Positions 25,654-34,532 of a stretch of DNA of 64,000 nucleotides are shown piece by piece. Location of the stretch: positions 862,501 through 926,500 of the forward strand of contig NZ_JAUTAR010000001.1 in the NCBI RefSeq assembly GCF_030818695.1, written 5' to 3'. The notes below the pieces were generated by a model that did not search any database, had not been told where the DNA came from, and saw nothing but the letters and a program-made list of their open reading frames with translations. Source of the stretch: Chryseobacterium sp. SORGH_AS_0447. Lineage in GTDB: Bacteria; Bacteroidota; Bacteroidia; Flavobacteriales; Weeksellaceae. A program made the position numbers and the translations under genes. Position 1 is the stretch's first letter. Every line of letters starts with the position of its first letter.

Positions 25654-26922
25654 ATGAAAAAAGTATTCATCATATTCGCATTGGCCTTTTCGCATTTCTT
25701 CAATGTGTACGGGCAGAAAGATAAAGTAGACCAGCTTTTTGATAAATATCAGGAAGTGGAGGGCGTAACGACCATTAAGATTGCCAAACCGATGTTCGGG
25801 ATGCTCAGCAGTCTGGATTTGGGAGATGCAGAACTGGACCAGATCAAACCTTTACTGTCTAAAATTAACGGACTGAAAGTTTTTATCGCCGAAAAGCCAC
25901 AGGAAGGAAACTCTGCAAAGGGGCACCAGCTGGCTCAGATCAATAAAGATATTAAATCGTATCTGAGCAATCTGAACTACAGTGAAATCATGTCCGTGAA
26001 CAGCAACGGCGCGAAGATCAAATTCCTTTCCGCGGAAGAAAAAAACGGTGTCCTTGATGACTTATTGCTCAGCATCGACAACGGAGGAGAAGAAAACATC
26101 CTGATCAAACTGGACGGAAAACTGTCGATGAACGACATTAATAAAATCATCAATTCCACGGAAACCAACATCAATCCGGTAACCAACTCCAGAAATAACA
26201 CGATTTCCGAAAATACCTCTTCCTACCTGAACGGAGAGAACAGAAATGTAGGAGAATTCTCAGGGATTCAGGTAAGTACGGGCGTTAATCTGGTTTATAA
26301 GCAGGAAAACCCGACCAGCGTGAAAGTAATTGCTGATGCCGACAAACTTCAGTATATCATTACCAAAGTTGAAGGCGGTATTCTGAAAGTCTATGTCGAT
26401 AACAAAGGACAGAAAAATTTAAAATTCAAAAACATCAGTGTCAATGTCTCCTCACCGAGGATGGATAATATCAAAGCGTCTTCGGGAGCCCTGTTCACCG
26501 CCATCAGTCCGGTTCAGGAAAACAATCTGAGTATTGATGCTTCCTCCGGGGCAATGGTAAAGGGAATGTTTGATGTTTCAAATAATGCAAAGATTGAAGC
26601 TTCCTCCGGAACAAGTATCAAAGTTGGGGTAAATGCCAAAAATGTAACGGTAAAAGGATCCAGCGGTTCCGATACAAATATTGAAGGAGAGGCACGATCA
26701 GCAGCTTTTGACATCAGCAGCGGCGCAGTTTGTAAAGGAGAAAACTTCAGCGCAGATCACGTAGAGGCAGAATCTACTTCGGGAGCCAGCTTATCGGTAA
26801 GCGCATCGCGTACTTTAAAAGCAAAAGCATCTTCAGGCGGTCTTATTAAATACAGAGGAAATCCTGAAATTACGGCTGATATCAGCAAGATGTCCGGTGG
26901 AACTTTAAAACCGATCAATTAA
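25654..26922 (+). CDS. DUF4252 plus GIN-domain (DUF2807) exported protein
   Basis: A 422-residue protein with a signal peptide ending NVYGQ. Residues about 22-170 match the DUF4252 pattern (QLFDKYQEVEGVTTIKIAKPMFGML, then a late NILIKLDGKLSMNDINKII). Residues about 205-405 are a putative auto-transporter adhesin head GIN domain, with repeated SSG turns (IKASSGALF, IDASSGAMV, IEASSGTSI, AKASSGGLI) that indicate a beta-helix. This fusion links two envelope families that usually occur as separate genes beside ECF sigma factors. It is third in the sigma factor operon. Confidence 0.85.
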   Translation: MKKVFIIFALAFSHFFNVYGQKDKVDQLFDKYQEVEGVTTIKIAKPMFGMLSSLDLGDAELDQIKPLLSKINGLKVFIAEKPQEGNSAKGHQLAQINKDIKSYLSNLNYSEIMSVNSNGAKIKFLSAEEKNGVLDDLLLSIDNGGEENILIKLDGKLSMNDINKIINSTETNINPVTNSRNNTISENTSSYLNGENRNVGEFSGIQVSTGVNLVYKQENPTSVKVIADADKLQYIITKVEGGILKVYVDNKGQKNLKFKNISVNVSSPRMDNIKASSGALFTAISPVQENNLSIDASSGAMVKGMFDVSNNAKIEASSGTSIKVGVNAKNVTVKGSSGSDTNIEGEARSAAFDISSGAVCKGENFSADHVEAESTSGASLSVSASRTLKAKASSGGLIKYRGNPEITADISKMSGGTLKPIN

Positions 26923-26940
26923 TTTTAAATACGAATCACC

Positions 26941-27447
26941 ATGAAAATAATAAAAACCATTTTTCTGATGCTTTGCACATTGATGATGATGCAGTCCTGC
27001 ATCGTATCTTCCGGAAAATCGAATATGACATATTTTTCAGATTCCGGAGAAGAATTTAAAGGCGCGAAGTTTACGAGTATGAATCTTCCAATGTTCCTGG
27101 CAAAGCCCATCATTAAAAAAGCATTACGGGAAGACGGGGAAGATCACGAAGATGTTATCCGGATCATCAAAAAGATTTCAAAAGTGAAAGTGCTGACGAT
27201 AGAAAATGGCGACAAAAGCATGCTGAGGGATTTTGCAGCCTATCTGAATAACAACAATTATGAAGATTGGGCAACCATCATGCATGATGGCGACCGGATC
27301 AACATCCGCGTAAAGCAGAAAGGAGATGCTATTAAAAACATGCTGATCACCATAAACTCTAAGCAAGAACTTTTATTCGTCGATGTCAAAGGAAATTTTA
27401 CCTCCGGTGATATCTCCAGATTAATTGCTTCTGCATCAGATAAATAG
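26941..27447 (+). CDS. DUF4252 lipoprotein
   Basis: 168 residues; lipobox MMQSC at about Cys20. The DUF4252 core follows (FTSMNLPMFLAKPIIKKALRED, then IKKISKVKVLTIE, MLITINSKQELLFVDVKGNFTSGDISRLI). It lies 18 bases after the GIN-domain gene, whose N-terminal half is a divergent copy of the same domain. Outer-membrane or periplasmic; function unknown. Confidence 0.85.
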   Translation: MKIIKTIFLMLCTLMMMQSCIVSSGKSNMTYFSDSGEEFKGAKFTSMNLPMFLAKPIIKKALREDGEDHEDVIRIIKKISKVKVLTIENGDKSMLRDFAAYLNNNNYEDWATIMHDGDRINIRVKQKGDAIKNMLITINSKQELLFVDVKGNFTSGDISRLIASASDK

Positions 27448-27476
27448 TCTTACATTTAACCAAAATTATATTGGTT

Positions 27477-28181
27477 ATGGAAAGATTAATCCGAGAAGTA
27501 CGTATCCTTAAAATATACGGAGCAGTACTTACTATTTTGTGTGTGATGTTCTTTTTCCTTGCCTTTAAAGGCAACCCTAAACAGCATTTTAAGGAAATCG
27601 ATGTCGAAAGGATCAATATTATCGAAAAGGACGGAATGCTAAAAATGGTCATCAGCAATAAAGAAAGGCAGCATCCCGGAATGGTTAATCATCAGGCCAT
27701 GAAGCCGCGAGCAAGAGAAGCGGGAATGATTTTTTTCAATTCTAAAGGTAATGAATGCGGCGGACTTGTTTATGACGGTGATGATAAAGGTTCCGGAATG
27801 GTATATTCGGTAGACCAGAGAAACACAGACCAGATTATGCAGCTGCAGTATTCGGAAGCCGTAGGAAAGGAAAAAGGAAGAGTATACGGATTAAAACTTT
27901 GGGACCGACCGGACGATTTTATGCTGGAGCAACTGATAAAAGTTGATGACTCCCTGAAAAAGCTTGATAATCCGGTATTGTACAAAAAAGCTTTTGCCAA
28001 ACTGAGTGAGGAAGGAAAACTCGGGAACGAACGTTTCTTTGCCGGAAAAACCGCTAACGGCGATGTAGGCATCTTTATCCGTGACAACAAAGGAAGAGTA
28101 CGCCTGCAGATTTATGTGGATAAAAATAACCGAACCAATATAGAATCTTTAGATGAAGATGGAAAGGCTGTTAAAAAATGA
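27477..28181 (+). CDS. Single-pass membrane protein with periplasmic domain
   Basis: 234 residues from the ATG at 27477 (an in-frame TTG two codons earlier is less likely). One transmembrane helix at about 12-32 (IYGAVLTILCVMFFFLAF) is followed by a periplasmic domain with repeated beta-rich, Gly-containing motifs (MIFFNSKGNECGGLVYDGDDKGSG, NGDVGIFIRDNKGRVRLQIYVDKNN). No named family was recognised. It is the last gene of the sigma factor operon, 29 bases after the DUF4252 gene, and ends before a terminator. Confidence 0.8.
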   Translation: MERLIREVRILKIYGAVLTILCVMFFFLAFKGNPKQHFKEIDVERINIIEKDGMLKMVISNKERQHPGMVNHQAMKPRAREAGMIFFNSKGNECGGLVYDGDDKGSGMVYSVDQRNTDQIMQLQYSEAVGKEKGRVYGLKLWDRPDDFMLEQLIKVDDSLKKLDNPVLYKKAFAKLSEEGKLGNERFFAGKTANGDVGIFIRDNKGRVRLQIYVDKNNRTNIESLDEDGKAVKK

Positions 28182-28228
28182 CTGAAGAGGTGAGCCATCG
28201 CCTTAAAAAGTATAAATTATTTTGTTAG

Positions 28229-28256
28229 AAACCATTCCATAGGGAGTGGTTTTTTA
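28229..28256 (+). terminator. Terminator of the sigma factor operon
   Basis: AAACCATTCC and GGAGTGGTTT pair (one G-T) around a short loop and are followed by T residues, about 50 bases after the last stop codon. Confidence 0.75.
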
Positions 28257-28298
28257 ATTTAAAGTATTGATTATTAAGTTTTATGTAAACTATTAAAC

Positions 28299-28334
28299 TT
28301 GATTTTCATATTTCGATAAAATACCTTAATTTTG
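28299..28334 (+). promoter_or_regulatory. guaB promoter (TAATTTTG -7 box, TTG upstream)
   Basis: TAATTTTG at 28327-28334 matches TAnnTTTG and is followed by C. The nearest TTG (28299-28301) is 25 bases upstream, a little farther than usual. The predicted leader before the guaB ATG is only about 10 bases. Confidence 0.6.
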
Positions 28335-28347
28335 CAAGAAAGTAAAG

Positions 28348-29808
28348 ATGTCTATTCATAACAAAATTGTAGAGACAGCCATCACTTTCGATGACGTGCT
28401 TCTAGTCCCTTCTTATTCAGAAGTTTTACCTAACCAGGTTTCATTAAAATCAAGACTTACCGACAAAATTACGCTGAATGTTCCGATCGTTTCTGCTGCG
28501 ATGGATACGGTAACGGAAGCTGAACTGGCTATTGCCCTGGCAAGAGTGGGAGGTTTAGGTTTCATTCATAAAAATATGACGATTGCCGAGCAGGCCGCTC
28601 AGGTAAACCGTGTAAAACGTTCCGAAAACGGAATGATCTCTGATCCGGTGACGCTTTCCAAAGAAGCAACCCTGGGAGAAGCCCGAGAGCTTATGGCGAA
28701 ATACAAAATTTCAGGTCTGCCAGTAGTAAATCCGGAGAATGTATTAATAGGGATTATTACTAACAGGGATGTAAAATACCAGGAAAACCTCGAAATGAAG
28801 GTAGAAGAGATCATGACAAAAGAAAATCTGATTACTTCCGATAAAAATACCAACCTTGAAAAAGCGAAGGAAATCCTTCTTCAAAACAGAGTAGAGAAGC
28901 TTCCGATTGTAGATGCTGAGAATAAACTGGTAGGTTTAATCACCATTAAAGATATCGACAATCAGCTTGAATATCCGAATGCCAACAAAGATCAGAACGG
29001 AAGGTTAATCGTTGGAGCAGGAGTTGGAGTAGGAGAAGATACTTTGGATAGAATCGCCGCTTTGGTGGAAGCCGGAGTGGATATCATCGGTATCGATTCA
29101 GCTCACGGTCATTCCAAAGGAGTTTTAGATAAAATCTCCGACATCAGAAAAGCTTATCCGGATCTGGATATCGTTGGCGGAAATATTGTAACGGCAGAAG
29201 CAGCCAGAGATCTGATCGAAGCAGGAGCCAATGTTCTTAAAGTAGGCGTAGGGCCCGGTTCTATCTGTACGACGAGAGTAGTAGCAGGAGTAGGTGTTCC
29301 GCAGCTTTCGGCTATTTATAACGTATACGAATATGCCAAAACCAAAAATGTTGCGGTGATTGCAGACGGTGGAATCAAGCTTTCCGGCGATATCGTAAAA
29401 GCGATTGCCAGTGGAGCAGGAGCAGTAATGCTGGGATCTCTTTTAGCAGGTACGGATGAGGCACCGGGTGAGGAAATTATTTTCCAGGGCCGTAAATTTA
29501 AAACCTATCAGGGAATGGGAAGTCTTTCTGCCATGAAGAGAGGTGGAAAAGAAAGATATTTCCAAAGCGAGGCTAAAAAATTCGTTCCGGAAGGAATTGA
29601 AGGAAGAGTGCCAAGCAAAGGAAAGTTGGAAGACGTTATTTTCCAGTTAACCGGTGGACTTAGAGCCGGAATGGGATATTGTGGCGCTAAAGATGTGGAA
29701 GCATTGCAGACGGAAACCAAAATGGTCATGATTACAGGAAGCGGATTAAAAGAATCCCATCCTCACGATGTGATCATTACTCAGGAAGCTCCGAATTATT
29801 CTCTATAA
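28348..29808 (+). CDS. guaB: IMP dehydrogenase
   Basis: 486 residues, normal for the family. IMPDH catalyses NAD-dependent oxidation of IMP to XMP, the committed step of GMP synthesis. The N-terminus [16 protein letters not shown], the paired CBS domains at about 95-215, the catalytic-Cys loop GPGSICTTR (Cys near 307), the phosphate-binding [17 protein letters not shown] and the flap [11 protein letters not shown] are all present. Monocistronic, with its own promoter and terminator. Confidence 0.98.
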   Translation: MSIHNKIVETAITFDDVLLVPSYSEVLPNQVSLKSRLTDKITLNVPIVSAAMDTVTEAELAIALARVGGLGFIHKNMTIAEQAAQVNRVKRSENGMISDPVTLSKEATLGEARELMAKYKISGLPVVNPENVLIGIITNRDVKYQENLEMKVEEIMTKENLITSDKNTNLEKAKEILLQNRVEKLPIVDAENKLVGLITIKDIDNQLEYPNANKDQNGRLIVGAGVGVGEDTLDRIAALVEAGVDIIGIDSAHGHSKGVLDKISDIRKAYPDLDIVGGNIVTAEAARDLIEAGANVLKVGVGPGSICTTRVVAGVGVPQLSAIYNVYEYAKTKNVAVIADGGIKLSGDIVKAIASGAGAVMLGSLLAGTDEAPGEEIIFQGRKFKTYQGMGSLSAMKRGGKERYFQSEAKKFVPEGIEGRVPSKGKLEDVIFQLTGGLRAGMGYCGAKDVEALQTETKMVMITGSGLKESHPHDVIITQEAPNYSL

Positions 29809-29829
29809 TAATTGATCACTAAATAAAAG

Positions 29830-29862
29830 CAAGGCTGTTTCATTTGAAGCAGCCTTTTTATT
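29830..29862 (+). terminator. guaB terminator
   Basis: AAGGCTGTTTC and GAAGCAGCCTT form an 11-bp stem (one G-T) with a 4-nt loop, followed by a T run, 22 bases after the guaB stop. Confidence 0.9.
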
Positions 29863-29932
29863 TTAATAGAATTTGTTACAATCTGATTAGATTTAATAGT
29901 TGTAATGAATTTCAGAAGCAGTTGAGGTATGG

Positions 29933-30130
29933 TCATTTAATTTTACAGCAGCTGAATTTCTTCTTGATCACATAGTTTAAAAACCTTCCCTTAGATTGTA
30001 CTGTTCTGAATCTTTCAAAAACATCTTCAGGCAATTCCAGGTAATCATACACAGCACCGGACTGATAGGTAATTCTCAGAATCTCAGTCTGCGGAAAATA
30101 GACATAAGTATGAATAACAGATGACGGCAT
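29933..30130 (-). CDS. KTSC-domain protein
   Basis: 65 residues; almost the whole protein is a KTSC domain (SSVIHTYVYFPQTEILRITY, GAVYDYLELPEDVFERF, SKGRFLNYVIKKKF). These are small proteins of uncertain, possibly nucleic-acid-linked function. It stands alone, about 80 bases downstream of the DUF4407 gene and beyond a hairpin. The C-terminus carries an extra SCCKIK with two Cys. Confidence 0.85.
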   Translation of the reverse strand: MPSSVIHTYVYFPQTEILRITYQSGAVYDYLELPEDVFERFRTVQSKGRFLNYVIKKKFSCCKIK

Positions 30131-30167
30131 GATAAATGGGATACAAAAAATATTCCTTTATCAACAA

Positions 30168-30195
30168 ATAACCATCGCCGGAAAGCGATGGTTAT
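30168..30195 (-). terminator. Terminator of the DUF4407 gene
   Basis: A perfect 11-bp stem ATAACCATCGC / GCGATGGTTAT with a 6-nt loop lies 18 bases after the DUF4407 stop. The T run on the minus strand is short; on the plus strand six T follow nearby. Confidence 0.7.
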
Positions 30196-30212
30196 CAGGT
30201 TTTTTAATTAAA

Positions 30213-31283
30213 TCATTTACCTAAATTATCCTTAAAATCATCAATCCGGAAATCTGTAAGGGCATTTCCTTTTTCTACCTTTTCTTTGGCGTACAAACGG
30301 AAATCGTTTTCCGTTTTTTCCAGAAGATAATCGTAAGGCCCGACATGGGAAATAAGTTTTACCAGCACAGGGGAAATTTCAAGACAGATGAAAAGACCCA
30401 TGATAAAAGTTGCTGCCAAGCCGATGACCGCAGAATTTTTTCCCAACTCATCCAACGCCTGTAGTCTTGCTGCAAAACCGTTGAATTTATCTTCAAATGT
30501 TTCCGTAGATTTTCGTTCCGTTTCCAGATTGGTATAGACTTTCGAAATTTCCTTATCCAAATATTCCAGTCGGGGAGCAGCCTGTTTTCTATAATTTTCC
30601 AGATCCTGCCTTCTCTGTTCTTTCAGCTCCTGCTTACGTTTGGCATTTGGTCCGAAGCCTTCCTTACCGCTGGTTAAGCCGGATTGTTTTCCTAGGATCT
30701 CTTTTTCCAGTTCTACAGACGCCGAATCATATGATTTCTGGTAGCTGGCAATTTTATCGGAAATCTGTTTCTTTTCCGTTTCAAAAGGACCGCTTTGCTG
30801 AAGGATCCTGCCGCTCATTTCGCCCTGAAGCTGCTTCTTATTTCGCTGGATAATAGTGTTCAGCTGCTTGTTAACTTCCTTTTCAAAAATTTTAAGCTCC
30901 AACGGTTTGGAAATAATAATTCCTAAAAAAGTAGCCAGAATCAACCTCGGGATGGCCATTAAAATCTGGTTCCACCACGTCCCTGTTTTTTTGATGGAAG
31001 AAACGATATAGCGGTCGAGGTTAAAGATCATCAATCCCCACAGGACACCGAAACCAATAGCCGCCCAGATATCATCAAATACCGTATACATCGCATAGCC
31101 CGCAGAAAGGGTTGCAAAAACCGCAGTAAATAGAACGATCCCGCCGATCCCTGCAAATTTATTCCATTCGCTCGGCGTTTTTCGTAAAATGTGAATATTT
31201 CCTCCGGAGCATACCATCAGAAACTTCTGGAACCAATTGATGTTATGATTCGCTTGATTTATAGTTTGTTGGTTGTTTTTCAT
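30213..31283 (-). CDS. DUF4407 membrane protein
   Basis: About 356 residues from the ATG at 31283. The N-terminus (INWFQKFLMVCSGGNIHILRKTPSEWNKFAGIGG) and the paired helices with FNLDRYIVSSIKK are diagnostic of DUF4407. Helices lie at about 45-65, 70-90, 110-135 and near 290-315. Between the last two is a long coiled-coil segment (about 140-285) rich in Lys, Glu and Gln. The family is of unknown function in the inner membrane. An in-frame TTG six codons earlier is not needed. Confidence 0.9.
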   Translation of the reverse strand: MKNNQQTINQANHNINWFQKFLMVCSGGNIHILRKTPSEWNKFAGIGGIVLFTAVFATLSAGYAMYTVFDDIWAAIGFGVLWGLMIFNLDRYIVSSIKKTGTWWNQILMAIPRLILATFLGIIISKPLELKIFEKEVNKQLNTIIQRNKKQLQGEMSGRILQQSGPFETEKKQISDKIASYQKSYDSASVELEKEILGKQSGLTSGKEGFGPNAKRKQELKEQRRQDLENYRKQAAPRLEYLDKEISKVYTNLETERKSTETFEDKFNGFAARLQALDELGKNSAVIGLAATFIMGLFICLEISPVLVKLISHVGPYDYLLEKTENDFRLYAKEKVEKGNALTDFRIDDFKDNLGK

Positions 31284-31452
31284 GACAGAAAATTTATACA
31301 AATGTACTACTAAAATCTATACCGATGTAAAAGATAGTATTATGTTTTACCCAGTATAGTTGTTTAATTATCTATTTTATTGTTAATCAGTAAATTAAAT
31401 TTATTAAAGAAAATATTCTTATCTTTAAATAACAATCATTAAAAATTTAAAT

Positions 31453-31863
31453 ATGAAAAATGCAATCAGCTTTTCCCTGGTGTGCCTTACATTGGCTTTA
31501 ACTTCATGTAAAAAAGAAGACAAAGTTGATGATGATCTGAAAGAAGTAGCAGCCAACATCAACAAGACCACTCCCCAGATCCTTGCCGACGGAGTTCGCC
31601 TAGACAGTGTTTCGGTACAGCCCGGTAAAATTTTCAGATATAATTATACTTTAACGGATGATACCAAAGATTCGGTAAGTCCGGATCAAATCGAGACCTT
31701 TAAAACCTCTGCAAAAGAAGGGGCACTGCGTGTAGTGAAAACATCTCCGGAAATCAAGGAATTTCGGGATCGGGATGTAACCATGGTCTATACTTACTAC
31801 GATAAAGACGGTAAGAAAACTGCTGATTTTAAAATTACACCGGAAGAATACAAAACGAAGTAA
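31453..31863 (+). CDS. Small lipoprotein of unknown function
   Basis: 136 residues; lipobox ALTSC at about Cys19, followed by KKEDKVDDD. The mature part has an alpha-beta pattern (DGVRLDSVSVQPGKIFRYNYTLTDD, VTMVYTYYDKDGKKTADFKITPEEY). No family was named with confidence. A TATCTTTA sequence about 30 bases before the ATG could be a weak -7 box. It is monocistronic and shares its terminator with ruvC. Confidence 0.8.
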   Translation: MKNAISFSLVCLTLALTSCKKEDKVDDDLKEVAANINKTTPQILADGVRLDSVSVQPGKIFRYNYTLTDDTKDSVSPDQIETFKTSAKEGALRVVKTSPEIKEFRDRDVTMVYTYYDKDGKKTADFKITPEEYKTK

Positions 31864-31884
31864 GTTTAACCAGAAAATAATGAA

Positions 31885-31918
31885 ATCCCGCAGATTTGTA
31901 TAGCTGCGGGATCTTTTA
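31885..31918. terminator. Bidirectional terminator, lipoprotein gene and ruvC
   Basis: ATCCCGCAG / CTGCGGGAT with a loop of about 10 nt and a CTTTTATT tail. It ends inside the last codons of ruvC, so it serves the plus-strand gene best. Confidence 0.75.
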
Positions 31919-32470
31919 TTTTAAACGGTTGGGATTCTGCTTCAGAAAACTTTCCCAGCCCGTATAGGACTTGGTATCGGCAATTGTCCCCGAATTGAAG
32001 TGGTGGCAAACCGCTACCGCCAGGCCGTCGGAGGCATCCAGGTATTTGGTCGGGAATTCTTTTAAATTCAGAAGATTCTGTAGCATTCCGGCTACCTGCT
32101 CCTTACTCGCATTTCCGTTTCCGGTAATCGCCATTTTTATTTTTTTGGGAGAATACTCCGTGATCGGGATGTTCCGGTAAAGACTGGCGGCCATTGCCAC
32201 GCCCTGCGCACGCCCCAGTTTCAGCATACTCTGCACGTTTTTTCCATAAAAGGGAGCTTCCAGCGCAACCTCATCTGGATGAAATTCATCAATCAGGGCA
32301 AGGGTTTTATCGAAAATATATTTAAGCTTGGTTTCGTGATTCGGGTATTTTTTTAGCAATAATTCATGAATGGAAATCATTTCCATTTTCCCTTTTTTCA
32401 CGGAAATAATTCCAAAACCCATGACGGTTGTTCCTGGATCGATCCCTAAAATAATCTTCTCTGCAATCAT
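31916..32470 (-). CDS. ruvC: Crossover junction endodeoxyribonuclease RuvC
   Basis: 184 residues. It resolves Holliday junctions as a dimer with RuvAB. The four catalytic acids are visible: Asp in LGIDPGTT, Glu in ALEAPFYGK, and the Asp pair in YLDASDGLAVAVCH. The DNA-binding stretch LGRAQGVAMAASLYRNIPITEYSPKKIKMAITGNGNASKEQV is complete. Length is normal. It is not linked to ruvAB here. Confidence 0.96.
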   Translation of the reverse strand: MIAEKIILGIDPGTTVMGFGIISVKKGKMEMISIHELLLKKYPNHETKLKYIFDKTLALIDEFHPDEVALEAPFYGKNVQSMLKLGRAQGVAMAASLYRNIPITEYSPKKIKMAITGNGNASKEQVAGMLQNLLNLKEFPTKYLDASDGLAVAVCHHFNSGTIADTKSYTGWESFLKQNPNRLK

Positions 32471-32656
32471 TAGGTCAAAGATATGACTTTCTAGACTTTT
32501 TTATTAGAAATAAGAAATATTAAATCTGACAAAATTATCAATCAAAGGCTATGACTTTCAGCAAACAAAGCTATCAACTAAAAAATTAGTTCAATTAATT
32601 TATCCGAGTGTAGTATAAAAAATTAAAAATAATTTAATACATAAGAAAATTATGTA

Positions 32657-32664
32657 TAGATTTG
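32657..32664 (+). promoter_or_regulatory. -7 box of the PadR operon (TAGATTTG)
   Basis: An exact TAnnTTTG match followed by C. It lies 21 bases before a TTG codon at 32685 and after an in-frame ATG at 32652. If used, transcription starts after that ATG, so the gene must begin at the TTG. No -33 TTG was seen. Confidence 0.5.
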
Positions 32665-32684
32665 CTAGGTATAAAAATTCAATA

Positions 32685-33008
32685 TTGAAAAAGAACAGTC
32701 TATATAAAGGAACTCTGCAAAACATCATTTTAAAGCTGCTGGCAAAAGAAGTAAAAATGTATGGTTATCAGATTACCCAACACGCGAAGGAGCTTACCCA
32801 GGGCGAACTGGAAATGACGGAAGGCGCGCTGTATCCTCTTTTACATAAGCTGGAATCGGAAGGCATTATTATTTCCGAAATCCAGAAAATAAACGGAAGG
32901 GACCGCAAATATTATCTGTTGACCGACAAAGGCAAAAGGCAGCAGGTAGAGCAGGAAGCTGAAATGAAAAATTATTTGTTTAATTTAAATACAATCTTCA
33001 ATATATGA
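32685..33008 (+). CDS. PadR-family transcriptional regulator
   Basis: 107 residues from the TTG at 32685, whose product begins MKKNSLYKGTLQNIILKLL, the usual family start. An upstream ATG at 32652 would add eleven unusual residues and lies upstream of the predicted transcription start. The winged helix is complete: KMYGYQITQHAKELTQ, MTEGALYPLLHKLESEGII, GRDRKYYLLTDKGK. It probably represses its own operon. The stop overlaps the next start (ATGA), so it is translationally coupled to the membrane gene. Confidence 0.9.
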   Translation: MKKNSLYKGTLQNIILKLLAKEVKMYGYQITQHAKELTQGELEMTEGALYPLLHKLESEGIIISEIQKINGRDRKYYLLTDKGKRQQVEQEAEMKNYLFNLNTIFNI

Positions 33009-33622
33009 TCACCAGGGAACAGGAAAATCAGATTACAGTTTATCTTGCTTCGAAGAAGCTATCTCCGCAGATATTTATAGAAATTAAAGATCATTTTATC
33101 CTTCAGATTACAGATCTGATGGACCGTGAGAATAAAAATTTTCAGGAGGCATTTTTAGAAACCAGATTAAGCTGGAAAAAGGAACTCGAAATGGTAAGGG
33201 CGGATCTTTTTTCTTTCAGGAGAATAGCGAGAATAGAAAAGGAGGTTTTACAAAGGAGGTTTAATAAAATGACCCTTACGGCATTACTCTTTTCCATGAT
33301 CGCTGGCGGTGTCTATCTATTTTTGGGTGAAACGTATTATTATTTTTTGATTTTCGCCTTATTTATCTTTGTGTCGATCGTATTATTTGGAATTTTTTCA
33401 GGAAAAATAAGGTTCATGGAGTATCAGCAAATAAGTTTTCATCCTCTGATCATAAGAAATACTATTTTGGGGATGTTTATATTTCCGGTAGGATGTTATT
33501 TCTCGGGAGAATATGAATTCTGGAAACCGGTCTGCAATCAACTGATTATTTTTTATTCGATGACGATACAGGTTCAGCTTCTTTATTTCAGAATTAAAAA
33601 AATTAATGTTCTTATTCGGTAA
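33005..33622 (+). CDS. PadR-linked membrane protein
   Basis: 205 residues. The N-terminal soluble part (about 1-75: ENQITVYLASKKLSPQIFIEIKDHFILQITDLM) is helical. Hydrophobic helices lie at about 93-107, 111-130, 147-165 and 175-195. It shares the arrangement and several blocks with the next protein (EQENQITVYL... versus EQEQAITDYL..., KDHFILQI versus KDHMISQI). The plan matches HAAS/DUF1700-type proteins that accompany PadR regulators in Firmicutes, but homology is not shown. It overlaps padR by 4 bases. Confidence 0.8.
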   Translation: MITREQENQITVYLASKKLSPQIFIEIKDHFILQITDLMDRENKNFQEAFLETRLSWKKELEMVRADLFSFRRIARIEKEVLQRRFNKMTLTALLFSMIAGGVYLFLGETYYYFLIFALFIFVSIVLFGIFSGKIRFMEYQQISFHPLIIRNTILGMFIFPVGCYFSGEYEFWKPVCNQLIIFYSMTIQVQLLYFRIKKINVLIR

Positions 33623-33640
33623 ATTTTAAAATTATTACAC

Positions 33641-34357
33641 ATGTTTTCAAATCAGCAGGAACAGGCCATAACCGATTATCTAATCCTTCATAAGCTTCCG
33701 CTGGATATTTTGCTGGAGGTAAAAGACCACATGATTTCCCAGATTTCGGATATTCAGGCTGACGAAAACCTGACTTTTGAAGAGGCTTTCCATAAAACAC
33801 AGAAATTGTGGGAAAGTGAATTTAAACTGACGGGGTATTCATTGTTTTACAAGGAGCAGATTCCTGTTATCTTAAAGAAGATTGTTAATGAAAAGTATGC
33901 CGGTATATTCAGAAAAGCTTTGCTTTTCGGGCTCGCTTCTTTTACTGTTAATTTATTATTGGTGTATTTCTCGGCGAATCAGGAAATGTACAATGATCTT
34001 TTCCGATTCTACAATTCACTTCTGGTCATAATACCTTTCTCATATTGGGCTTTCAGTAAAAAAATGAGAAGGTTTGTGAAAAGAGATTTTAAATACCGAG
34101 AGAATTCATTTTTCACAATGTATCAACAAAATTTTGGAATGTTTGCTATCTGTGGCAATATGATTTTCCAGCTGATTATTCGTGATGATAAACATGTTTT
34201 CAGATTTTTCCGGACGGATGATCCTGTGACCGTACTTCCGCTTGTATTATCTCTAATATTGCCTTACCTCCTTCATACCATTATATTTTTTGTTCTTATC
34301 AATTTCTATGAACATAAAAAATCTCTTGATAAAATGAAGAATTTTCTGCAGGCCTAA
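33641..34357 (+). CDS. PadR-linked membrane protein, paralog
   Basis: 238 residues. The N-terminal soluble domain (about 1-75) is clearly related to that of the preceding gene (QAITDYLILHKLPLDILLEVKDHMISQISDI, EEAFHKTQKLWESEF). Transmembrane helices lie at about 92-108, 128-142, 160-178 and 195-222. It ends in a short charged helix (YEHKKSLDKMKNFLQA). It is the last gene of the three-gene PadR operon. Function unknown; envelope stress or lipid-related signalling is a guess from position only. Confidence 0.8.
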   Translation: MFSNQQEQAITDYLILHKLPLDILLEVKDHMISQISDIQADENLTFEEAFHKTQKLWESEFKLTGYSLFYKEQIPVILKKIVNEKYAGIFRKALLFGLASFTVNLLLVYFSANQEMYNDLFRFYNSLLVIIPFSYWAFSKKMRRFVKRDFKYRENSFFTMYQQNFGMFAICGNMIFQLIIRDDKHVFRFFRTDDPVTVLPLVLSLILPYLLHTIIFFVLINFYEHKKSLDKMKNFLQA

Positions 34358-34532
34358 CCATGATAATTCACAGTAGTTCTGGAGGTAAGTCCCATATTCT
34401 TTTTGAGCAGGAGCTATGAAATTTTTCGTCCGCAATATTCTTCATTTTGTCTAAAGGCTATTAAAACGACTTATCAATTTTTAAAATCAGATCATAGCAA
34501 CAGTTTAAACCTTAACGGAAATTAGTATTGGA

